Source of the DNA: Marinomonas sp. UCMA 3892
GTDB taxonomy: Bacteria > Pseudomonadota > Gammaproteobacteria > Pseudomonadales > Marinomonadaceae
Direction of reading: 5' to 3'
Assembly: GCF_012726345.1 (NCBI RefSeq)
Contig: NZ_PTXN01000003.1
Span: 226,996-290,995 of the forward strand
Length of the DNA stretch: 64,000 bases
The notes below the pieces were generated by a model, which was not told the DNA's origin, did no database searches, and was given only the letters and a program-made list of their open reading frames with translations. The translations under genes were made by a program, and so were the position numbers. Position 1 is the first letter of the stretch, and each line of letters starts with the position of its first letter. Of this stretch, positions 26,909-34,267 are shown piece by piece.

Positions 26909-29785
26909 CTAGGCTGACGAGGACTCAGACAATTGATCTACCAGATAGACGATGGATTGATACTCGAAGCCGCTGTGTTCCGATAAGCCAATCTCGCAAG
27001 TACGGCTGTTGGAGTAGCCCGCTTCGCAGCCTTCTACGGCTTTGGCGAGGGTTTTCAAGGCGCTGGCGTTGAGCTCGGGGGTAGAGAAGCCTTTGTCACC
27101 AGCAAAGCCACAGCAGGTAATGTCTGGCGGAATCACCACGTCATCGGCGAGTTGGTGGGCAAGCTGTACGAAGCTGTCGGCGAGACCCATGCGGGTGGTG
27201 CTGCAAGTAACATGAAGGGCGATTTTGCCGAGCTTTTCTTTCACCGTTAAATTTGGCATCACATAAGTCGAAACAAAGCCCACTTGCTCATGAAGCTGTA
27301 AACAAGGATCAAGGCTTTCCTGCATGCGTAGCAAACAAGGGCTCACATCGCAGACGATAGGAATTCGGCCATTTTCGCTGACTTCGAGCAGCAAACTATT
27401 GAGATCGTTAGATTTTTGCTTGGCGGCTTCGAACTGACCTTTGGATTGGAACGCCATGCCACAGCATTGGCTATCGATATTATTAGGTACAGTGACTTTA
27501 TAGCCTGCTTTTTTCAATACAGAAAACATCACTGTCATAACAGAGCGTTTATCTTCTGCATTTGGCCCCGCGCCCATGACACGAGTCGCGCAGCTGGGGA
27601 AGTAAATCACTTCCTTTTGAACGTCATCACTTTGCATATCATTACCTTGCATAACGGCAATCGACTTCAAAGACGAAGCAGCGCTGGGCATTTGTTTATG
27701 CCACTTTGGCACAGCACCTTGGGAAGCTTTGTTCATCACTGAAGTGACGGTTGTCATGCCTGAATCACCAATAATACGACGCGCACCGTTGGCAAGGTTG
27801 AGTCCGACTTTCGCCGTTTTGGTTACGCCGTCAAAATGATCAGCAATCCAATAACCGACTTTGCTATCTGGATGGCGATCGTGACGTAGTTCTCGGGTTA
27901 AATCGCCCGTATTAATACCAACTGGACATTGCATCGAGCACAAGCCACAACCAGCGCACGTATCAACGCCTTGATAATCATAATCTTTTTTCAGTTCAGC
28001 AAGACGCAGCAGATCTGTACCCATTGCGGTCAACCGCTGAATCTCGCGCCAAATCACTATGCGTTGGCGAGGCGTTAACGTAATGGATTTTGACGGACAA
28101 GACGATTCACAGAAACCACATTCAATACAGGTATCAACTTTGTCATTGGCTTTCGGCAAGGGTTTGAGGTTCTGTACATGCAAGTTAGCATTGTGCGACA
28201 AGATCACATCTGGATTGAGCAAGCCTTGCGGGTCAAACGCGCGTTTGATTTGCCACATGATGTCGTAAGCTTCTTTGCCCCATTCCAATTCCACATAAGG
28301 CGCCATGTTACGGCCAGTACCGTGTTCCGCTTTTAACGAGCCTTTGTATTTCACCGCCACTAATTGTGCGACTTCGTCCATCAGTTGCTCGTAGCGTTTC
28401 ACTTCCTTCGGGTCATCGAAGCCTTGCGTAAAGACAAAGTGTAAGTTGCCTTCTAAGGCGTGACCAAACAAAATCGCTTCGCGGTAGCCATGTTTTTGAA
28501 ATACGCTTTGCAGTTCCAAAACACCTTCTGCGAGTTGTTCGACAGGGAAGGCCACGTCTTCGATGATCACCGTGGTGCCAACAGGACGAACTGCGCCAAC
28601 AGCGGGGAACAAGCCCTTGCGAATTTTCCAATAGGAATCGTAGATGATTTTGTCTTGAGTAAATTCAATTGGATTAAGTGTGGCTTGACCGCTTAACGCT
28701 TGTTTCACCAAGGCCAAATTGGCTTCTAATTCTTCAGCACTGGCAGCGCGTACATCGACCAATAAACCCACCGCTTGTGAGCCAAGGGACGACAAAATTT
28801 CCGGCATACCCGGTTTGCTTTCTACAGCACGTAAGCCAGCACGATCAATCAATTCCACGGCAGAAACAGGCGAGCTTTTTAGGGAGGTAACCGCTCGGCA
28901 GGTGACTTCCATATCATCAAAGAAGATCATCGCCGCGGCTTTAATAGGATGATCAACCACGGTTTCATAGGTAACTTCGCTGATAAAACCCAAAGTTCCT
29001 TCAGAGCCGATCATCAAATGCAGCAAGATATCAAACGGATCTTGGTAATCGGTTAGGCTGTTTAAACTGTACCCTGTGGTATTTTTTAAACGATATTTGT
29101 GTCTAATTCTTTCTGCTAATTCGCTATTGGCTTGTACGCTTTTAGACAAACGAACAAGCGTATCAAGCAAGTCAGCATGACGATTACCAAACGCCAATCG
29201 GCTGGCTTCGTCGGCGGTATCCAATAAAGCACCATCAGCGAAAATCAGGCGAGCACTTTGAATAGTGTGATAGCTGTTTTGTGCTGTACCACAGCACATC
29301 CCGCTGGCGTTGTTCGCTGCAATACCGCCAATCATACAGGCATTGATGGACGCTGGATCTGGGCCTATTTTGCGCTGAAAGGGCGCTAGCAGCTGATTGG
29401 CTCGCGCACCGATAATACCTGGCTGAAGTGAAATATGATGGCCATGTTCGTGAACTCGATGCCCCTTCCAGTTATCGGACAATTGCATCAAGATGGAATC
29501 GGTTACTGCCTGCCCTGACAAACTCGTCCCCGCTGCGCGAAAAGTCACTGGTAAATTGCGCTTTCTGGCTTCTTTCAGCACTAACTGCACTTCCGCTTCA
29601 TTATCGACTCGCACGACTAATTGCGGAATCAAGCGGTAAAAACTCGCATCCGTGCCATACGCCAAGGTACGAAGTGGATCACGAATCAATCGCGTCTCAT
29701 CAATCGCGCCAGTTTTGGCGTCTTTCAAAGCAAAATATAGATCGCGATATTGAGCGGCTTTATCAGCAAGTGAGTCAGTGTTCAT
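26909..29785 (-). CDS. FAD- and Fe-S-containing D-lactate dehydrogenase type oxidoreductase
   Basis: 958 aa from the ATG at 29785 (GGAAG upstream; an in-frame GTG lies at 29797). The N-terminal half is a PCMH/GlcD-type FAD domain: VTFRAAGTSLSGQAV, IGGIAANNASGMCCG, MIGSEGTLGFISEVT, and the histidine-rich FGHALEGNLHFVF. Two 4Fe-4S motifs follow (CIECGFCESSCP at about residue 559 and CAGCGLCSMQCP), then two CCG domains (CCGMAFQSKGQF and CCGFAGDKGF), as in GlpC/LldE. This order is that of Dld-II and of E. coli YdiJ (D-2-hydroxyglutarate dehydrogenase). The divergent LldR/PdhR-like regulator and its operators favour D-lactate, oxidised at the inner membrane into the quinone pool. D-2-hydroxyglutarate is the alternative. 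Confidence 0.85.
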   Translation of the reverse strand: MNTDSLADKAAQYRDLYFALKDAKTGAIDETRLIRDPLRTLAYGTDASFYRLIPQLVVRVDNEAEVQLVLKEARKRNLPVTFRAAGTSLSGQAVTDSILMQLSDNWKGHRVHEHGHHISLQPGIIGARANQLLAPFQRKIGPDPASINACMIGGIAANNASGMCCGTAQNSYHTIQSARLIFADGALLDTADEASRLAFGNRHADLLDTLVRLSKSVQANSELAERIRHKYRLKNTTGYSLNSLTDYQDPFDILLHLMIGSEGTLGFISEVTYETVVDHPIKAAAMIFFDDMEVTCRAVTSLKSSPVSAVELIDRAGLRAVESKPGMPEILSSLGSQAVGLLVDVRAASAEELEANLALVKQALSGQATLNPIEFTQDKIIYDSYWKIRKGLFPAVGAVRPVGTTVIIEDVAFPVEQLAEGVLELQSVFQKHGYREAILFGHALEGNLHFVFTQGFDDPKEVKRYEQLMDEVAQLVAVKYKGSLKAEHGTGRNMAPYVELEWGKEAYDIMWQIKRAFDPQGLLNPDVILSHNANLHVQNLKPLPKANDKVDTCIECGFCESSCPSKSITLTPRQRIVIWREIQRLTAMGTDLLRLAELKKDYDYQGVDTCAGCGLCSMQCPVGINTGDLTRELRHDRHPDSKVGYWIADHFDGVTKTAKVGLNLANGARRIIGDSGMTTVTSVMNKASQGAVPKWHKQMPSAASSLKSIAVMQGNDMQSDDVQKEVIYFPSCATRVMGAGPNAEDKRSVMTVMFSVLKKAGYKVTVPNNIDSQCCGMAFQSKGQFEAAKQKSNDLNSLLLEVSENGRIPIVCDVSPCLLRMQESLDPCLQLHEQVGFVSTYVMPNLTVKEKLGKIALHVTCSTTRMGLADSFVQLAHQLADDVVIPPDITCCGFAGDKGFSTPELNASALKTLAKAVEGCEAGYSNSRTCEIGLSEHSGFEYQSIVYLVDQLSESSSA

Positions 29786-29851
29786 AGAAGCTTCCACGGC
29801 GGTAGCCTTTTATTGTTAAAGAGTATAAGTATTGAAAATTAATGCTAGACA

Positions 29852-29868
29852 AATTGGTAAGACCAATT
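29852..29868. promoter_or_regulatory. Perfect PdhR/LldR-type operator
   Basis: AATTGGT-AAG-ACCAATT, a perfect palindrome matching the known FadR-subfamily PdhR/LldR site (TTGGTnnnACCAA). It lies 67 bp upstream of the dehydrogenase start and 170 bp from the regulator start. Confidence 0.85.
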
Positions 29869-29959
29869 TACCTTTTGAATATAAGGCACAGTAAGAATTC
29901 AAAGAAACTTTGTCAACTGATAGTTTAGTCGATATTTCGTGAATTTTAGCGACAATATT

Positions 29960-29976
29960 AATTGGTTTTACCACTT
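29960..29976. promoter_or_regulatory. Second, imperfect PdhR/LldR-type operator
   Basis: AATTGGT-TTT-ACCACTT, one arm position away from the perfect site at 29852, 108 bp from it and 62 bp before the GntR start. Paired sites of this sort are known for LldR, where they support looping. Confidence 0.7.
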
Positions 29977-30037
29977 TTTAACTTATACACAGCAAGCACT
30001 AAAGCCATCTTTAAAGAATACATTTTTAGGAAAAGTC

Positions 30038-30814
30038 ATGGAATCCAATCACTTTGGGCGAGTTAAACAGCCAAAAATTTCCGACATCATCATGAAAGAA
30101 CTCGAAAGCATGATTTTGGAAGGCAGCTTCACCGCAGGGCAAAAATTGCCGCCGGAAAGGGAGTTGGCAGCGCGTTTTGAGGTATCTCGTCCTTCGTTGC
30201 GTGAAGCCATTCAAAAACTGATCGCGCGCGGTGTATTATTCAGTCGTCATGGCGGCGGCACTTATGTGTCGGAACAACTCGGCAGCTCGTTTGCCGATCC
30301 GCTGCAAGATTTGCTCAGTTCCCACGATGAGTTCTTATACGATCAATTGGAGTTTCGTGATGCGCTAGAAAGTCTCGCCGCGTATTACGCCGCTTTGCGC
30401 AGTACCGACGCCGATAAAACCAAGCTCACACAATGCTTTAATCAACTGGTAGAGGCCAATCAAAATAAAGCTTTCGCCTTGGAAGCAAAGTTAGATGTGG
30501 AGTTTCATATGACCATCGCAGAAGCGGCGCACAATGTAGTGCTGCTGCACACACTTCGCAGCCTGCACGCCATGTTAGCGAAAAGTATTTCGAGTAACTT
30601 GAGAAACTTATTCGAAAAACAAGCCGCCCGAAAGCGTGTGATGGAGCAACACACAAATCTTTATCAAGCGATAATGGATGGCAATGCCGAAGCCGCTCGC
30701 ACAGCTGCGCATACACATTTGGTGTTTGTGGAAGACAACTTATTGAAAATGCGTCAAGAGGAAACACGGATACAGCGCTCGCTACGCAGAAACGAGCACC
30801 ATAATCCGCTTTGA
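30038..30814 (+). CDS. GntR regulator of the PdhR/LldR (FadR) type
   Basis: 258 aa from the ATG at 30038, which has AGGA six bases upstream; the frame is open to 29939 but this extension would run through the second operator. The N-terminal winged helix contains AGQKLPPERELAARFEVSRPSLREAIQKL; the C-terminal FCD domain begins about residue 100 (FRDALESLAAYYAALRS) and has the His residues expected for a metal site (EFHMTIAEAAHN, AHTHLVF). Length and DNA-binding helix match PdhR/LldR. It probably represses the divergent dehydrogenase gene until lactate or pyruvate binds. Confidence 0.87.
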   Translation: MESNHFGRVKQPKISDIIMKELESMILEGSFTAGQKLPPERELAARFEVSRPSLREAIQKLIARGVLFSRHGGGTYVSEQLGSSFADPLQDLLSSHDEFLYDQLEFRDALESLAAYYAALRSTDADKTKLTQCFNQLVEANQNKAFALEAKLDVEFHMTIAEAAHNVVLLHTLRSLHAMLAKSISSNLRNLFEKQAARKRVMEQHTNLYQAIMDGNAEAARTAAHTHLVFVEDNLLKMRQEETRIQRSLRRNEHHNPL

Positions 30815-30840
30815 ACAATTTTTGGCTATTCCAGTGATTA

Positions 30841-31731
30841 TTATTTTTCCGTACTCTCCAAATCAGTGCTGTCCAGATCTGTAATGTCCAAAGCATCACT
30901 CAATGCGGCTTTCATCACCTCGATAGAAGGCGTTTTTCCTGTCCAGTATTCGAAAGCGATTGCGCCTTGCTGAACAAGCATTCCCAAGCCATTTACCGTT
31001 GTGCAGCCCTTAGTTTTCGCGGTTTGAATCAATCGAGTTTCAGGTGGATTAAAAATCCCGTCTGCAACTACCATGCTTGATTTAATCGATTCTGTGTCTA
31101 TATCTAACTCTGCTTCCACGTCAGGAAACAAGCCAATAGAAGTCACATTGATAACTAAATCCGTATCGGCAGGAATCTGATATTGCTTTGTCCAAGCATG
31201 GTATTCCGCGCCAGCCGACGTGTTATCGGCAACCAGTTTCGCAAGCTCTTCGCCACGCTTTTGATTACGATTCACAATGGTTATGTGCGCCACTCCAGCC
31301 AAAGCTAATTCAACCGCAACCGCTCGTGCCGCACCACCTGCGCCAAACAGCACAACGCGCTTTTTGGTTAGCTCTAAACTGGATTTAACGGATTCGACAA
31401 AACCACGGCCATCGGTATTTTCACCAATAAGCTTACCATCACGATTCACCACGGTATTGACTGCGCCAATGATTCGAGCTGACTCGCCTAAGTCATCAAG
31501 GTAAGAAATGACGGAAACTTTATGAGGAATTGAGCAATTAAAACCGCGCCAGTTCATGGCTCTCGCACCTAATACGGCGTTTTTCAGATCATCTGGTTGG
31601 ATCTCGCAATTGATGTAACGCCAATCCAGCCCCAAATCTCGATACGCAGCTTCCATCATCACGCCAGTAGGGTTTTCTAATGCTGGCGTGGCAAAAGAAC
31701 CAGTTAACTCGCTTAAGAAATTCTTCGACAT
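30841..31731 (-). CDS. Shikimate/quinate dehydrogenase-like protein, non-canonical
   Basis: 296 aa AroE-family protein, distinct from the aroE at 40359. NAD(P)-binding GAGGAARAVAVELA and the catalytic-pocket Lys (CSIPHKVSVI), GAVNTVVN, GENTDGRGFV and NGLGMLVQQGA are intact. The N-terminal substrate motif is not: where shikimate dehydrogenases have SxSP, this chain reads TPALENPTGVMMEAAY, so the substrate may differ from shikimate. The C-terminus has an acidic, repetitive tail (DLDSTDLEST). It is convergent with the GntR gene (26 bp) and lies 117 bp downstream of the MATE gene on the same strand. Confidence 0.8.
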   Translation of the reverse strand: MSKNFLSELTGSFATPALENPTGVMMEAAYRDLGLDWRYINCEIQPDDLKNAVLGARAMNWRGFNCSIPHKVSVISYLDDLGESARIIGAVNTVVNRDGKLIGENTDGRGFVESVKSSLELTKKRVVLFGAGGAARAVAVELALAGVAHITIVNRNQKRGEELAKLVADNTSAGAEYHAWTKQYQIPADTDLVINVTSIGLFPDVEAELDIDTESIKSSMVVADGIFNPPETRLIQTAKTKGCTTVNGLGMLVQQGAIAFEYWTGKTPSIEVMKAALSDALDITDLDSTDLESTEK

Positions 31732-31848
31732 ATTGAATTCTCTCCATGTTTGGTGGCTTTAAAAAAGAACACGTCATTCATGGTAACAAACCCAATCGCC
31801 AGAAAAATTTCAATTGTTAACAGAAGCCTTTATACGAAGTAATAGGCG

Positions 31849-33213
31849 TTATGAATTCGCGAACCAAACACCTTTTTTCATATTTTGCAGATAGCACCAA
31901 TATAAAGTGATGGCTCTCGCAATAAACAACATGGCTTGGCTCAGCCATAAACCATGGTTGCCAAGGTCTTGAGTGATAAACCATACAGGGAAGAACACGC
32001 CAACCACGCAAACAATCATAGTGTTTTGCATTTGTTTTACGCTGGTTGTGCCAATGAAAACACCATCCAACATAAATGACCAAATACCCAACAGAGGGAA
32101 GAAGATGAGCCAAGGTAGGTACAGAGCAGCATCGTCTCGAACACTTTGTACACTGGTCAGTAACGCTATGATTTGATTACCAAAAAGCCAAAATATCAGC
32201 ATTAAAATCACCGCGGCAAACAGCGCCCAATAGGTAGAAAGCTGAATCACCTTCTTAAAGTTCGCTTTGTCTTTGCGGCCATAGTATTCGCCACACAAAG
32301 CTTCAACCGAAAAAGCAAAACCATCCAAGGCGTTAGAAATAATCATCAAGAAAGTCAGTAATACAGCGTTCGCGGCAAGAATCGAATCTCCTTGGCGCGC
32401 ACCTTGGGCGGTAAAAAACAACATCACCAAGAGCAAAAGAATGGTACGTACAAAGAGGTAACGATTCACTTGAACTAACGCCATGTATTCACGCCATTTA
32501 GCCAAAACACGTAAGGGTACATGACCCGAAAAGCCTTTCAATTTATGCCAAGCCAAAACACCGGCGACAGTCACGCCAATATAATGCGCGAACACGGTTG
32601 CCCACGCCACGCCGTCACTCGCCATGCCCAAACCATAAACGGCAAAATAGTCGAGAATCATATTGGCGACATTGATCACCAACAGCATCCACAGGGGCCC
32701 TTTGGAATATTGCACACCAAAGAACCAACCCATTAAGGCATAACCGGCTAATACCGCTGGCGCACTAAAAATCCGTGCTTCACAATACAAACGTGCCCAA
32801 GGCTCTACTTCGGCACTGGGTTCCATTAAGGTAATTGCCAAATCAATCAATGGGGCTCGGAATAAAATCAAGATTAGCCCGATAAATACGCCCATCAGAA
32901 TAGATTGTAGAAGCAGCTCTCGAACACGTCTTTCGTCACCCTGTCCAAGGGCTTGCGCCGTCAAACCAGTTGAGCCCATGCGCAAAAAGCCAAACGCCCA
33001 AAACAGAAAGCTAAAAATACTCGCGCCAATCGCTACAGCAGCAAGATGTGTCGCCGTTCCCAAGTGTCCAACTACAGCGGTATCAACTAAACCAAGCAAA
33101 GGAGTGGTGATGTTCGAAATCATCGGCGGCCACGCCATGCGCCAAATTTTTTGATTCAATACTGCATTGGCGCGGTACGAGCAAAAAATAGAACTGGGGG
33201 ATAACTTTGACAC
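31849..33213 (-). CDS. DinF-type MATE family efflux transporter
   Basis: 454 aa, 12 membrane segments, MATE superfamily of the DinF branch: IWRMAWPPMISNITTPLLGLVDTAVVGHLG at the N-terminus (split here for description), FGFLRMGSTGLTAQALGQGD and GVAWATVFAHYIG. It exports cationic or other toxic compounds using proton or sodium gradients. The start is a GTG at 33213; its Shine-Dalgarno site is poor, and a TTG at 33159 just before the conserved part is an alternative. I see no LexA box upstream. Its promoter region overlaps the cluster of DnaA-box-like sites. Confidence 0.86.
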   Translation of the reverse strand: MSKLSPSSIFCSYRANAVLNQKIWRMAWPPMISNITTPLLGLVDTAVVGHLGTATHLAAVAIGASIFSFLFWAFGFLRMGSTGLTAQALGQGDERRVRELLLQSILMGVFIGLILILFRAPLIDLAITLMEPSAEVEPWARLYCEARIFSAPAVLAGYALMGWFFGVQYSKGPLWMLLVINVANMILDYFAVYGLGMASDGVAWATVFAHYIGVTVAGVLAWHKLKGFSGHVPLRVLAKWREYMALVQVNRYLFVRTILLLLVMLFFTAQGARQGDSILAANAVLLTFLMIISNALDGFAFSVEALCGEYYGRKDKANFKKVIQLSTYWALFAAVILMLIFWLFGNQIIALLTSVQSVRDDAALYLPWLIFFPLLGIWSFMLDGVFIGTTSVKQMQNTMIVCVVGVFFPVWFITQDLGNHGLWLSQAMLFIARAITLYWCYLQNMKKGVWFANS

Positions 33214-33246
33214 ACGGGTCTCACTTGTTGTGGGTATTTCAAACTC

Positions 33247-33480
33247 TGTGGATAAAAAAGCAGCTAAAACCGGAAAACAGGAATACGCTGATCTGTGGAA
33301 AATAATAGCAGTTATTCACAATTCGGGGCAGTTTTTAATGGTTTTGTGTGATAAATGATCAATAATAAGCAAAAATCAGCTACGCTCCTCGTTTAACTCC
33401 CACTTACCCACAAAAAATGTCGAATACTTTCGCTAAAAATCAATAATGCTAATATTGGATAAGTGGTGCTTTTTTCCACA
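33247..33480. promoter_or_regulatory. Cluster of DnaA-box-like 9-mers
   Basis: The 335 bp between the MATE gene and the small membrane protein hold no gene but several DnaA-type boxes: TGTGGATAA at 33247 (perfect), TTATTCACA at 33312 (perfect to TTATNCACA), and one-mismatch copies TGTGGAAAA at 33294, TTACCCACA at 33404 and TTTTCCACA at 33472. The stretch is A/T-rich with two GATC sites. There are no dnaA, dnaN or mnmG genes nearby, so I do not call it the chromosomal origin. Confidence 0.5.
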
Positions 33481-33548
33481 ATCACGCTCACATCTTCGCG
33501 GAAATTTGCTAGACTCGCGTATATTTTTTTAACACTCGGAGAACTGTT

Positions 33549-33752
33549 ATGCCCAAGAAACTCAAACCCTTTCTCGAAGGTTTAGCCGTCGGGTGTGTTT
33601 TTATCAGTATCACTATGCTGTTTCAAATTCCACTTTACATGAGTTTCATCATCGGGGCTTTGGCTGCCTTAGGCGGTTATCGTAACTCGATCAAAATGGA
33701 CAAGGAAAAAGTTGCTAAAAAACAGCAACACCAATCAAAAGAGGTCGAATAA
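33549..33752 (+). CDS. Small two-helix membrane protein
   Basis: 67 aa, unrecognised family. It has a short basic start, two membrane segments (about residues 9-25 and 29-45) and a cytoplasmic tail that is almost entirely Lys, Gln and Glu (KMDKEKVAKKQQHQSKEVE). CGGAG lies nine bases before the ATG. It ends one base before the start of the truncated haemoglobin gene, so the two form an operon. A scaffold or membrane-tethering role next to a haem protein is only speculation. Confidence 0.7.
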   Translation: MPKKLKPFLEGLAVGCVFISITMLFQIPLYMSFIIGALAALGGYRNSIKMDKEKVAKKQQHQSKEVE

Positions 33753-33753
33753 A

Positions 33754-34188
33754 ATGACTCCTTCTAACCAGCCCATTTATGGTGAAGGCGATGCCACCTT
33801 ACAGGCCGTTGGCGGATTAACTGGCTTACAAAATTTAGTCGAAACCTTCTATCGCATTATGGAAAACACTCCAGAGTTTCGACCTCTGTTTGACATGCAT
33901 CCTAACAATATTGAGCTAACCATCGACAAGTTGGTGTCTTTTTTATCAGGCTGGATGGGCGGCGAGAAACTCTTCTCGAAAAAATACGGCTCAATCAGCT
34001 TACCGCAAGCTCACGCTCATTTAATCGTGACCGAGAAAGAAAAAGCCATGTGGCTCAATTGCATGGCCGCTGCCTTAGATGAACTCGGTTATGCAGAAGA
34101 TTTGAAAGCCTATTTATTGCCCAAACTTGAATTTCCTGCTGAACGAATTCGACAGGTGAGTGCAGCCAGACACAGCAAATCAGTTTAA
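33754..34188 (+). CDS. Group II truncated haemoglobin
   Basis: 144 aa from the ATG at 33754 (GAGGT upstream); the frame is open to 33712 inside the previous gene. It has a 2-over-2 globin pattern: GGLTGLQNLVETFYRIME (helices A-B), FRPLFDMHP, KLVSFLSGWMGGEKLFSKKYG (CD/E), the proximal His in QAHAHLIVT, and AMWLNCMAAALDELG (G helix Trp typical of group II). Such proteins bind O2 or NO and often act in oxidative or nitrosative stress. It lies between an uncharacterised membrane protein and the norR/hmp locus, which fits an NO/O2 role. Confidence 0.85.
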   Translation: MTPSNQPIYGEGDATLQAVGGLTGLQNLVETFYRIMENTPEFRPLFDMHPNNIELTIDKLVSFLSGWMGGEKLFSKKYGSISLPQAHAHLIVTEKEKAMWLNCMAAALDELGYAEDLKAYLLPKLEFPAERIRQVSAARHSKSV

Positions 34189-34197
34189 ACGAAACAC

Positions 34198-34246
34198 AAT
34201 GACATTCCTCTTCGAAACTATCGCCTCCCTCAGCGGAATGTCATTG
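34198..34246. terminator. Stem-loop between trHb and norR
   Basis: Perfect 12-bp arms CAATGACATTCC and GGAATGTCATTG with a 25-base loop between two convergent genes. There is no T-run, so intrinsic termination is plausible but not certain. Confidence 0.55.
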
Positions 34247-34267
34247 CACTTCCGAAACGCTTTACGA

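Noticed and set aside
28413-29787. Several 60-120-codon rightward frames inside the D-lactate dehydrogenase gene
   Set aside because: The host gene has all its cofactor motifs; the antisense frames have no start signals or recognisable motifs.
30438-30899. 153-codon leftward frame across the GntR 3' end
   Set aside because: Overlaps two well-supported genes in another frame; Cys- and Leu-rich without motif.
33214-33548. Chromosomal replication origin
   Set aside because: DnaA-box-like sites are present, but no dnaA, dnaN, gyrB, mnmG or parAB lies in the window, and skew cannot be judged from 64 kb. Kept only as a DnaA-box cluster.
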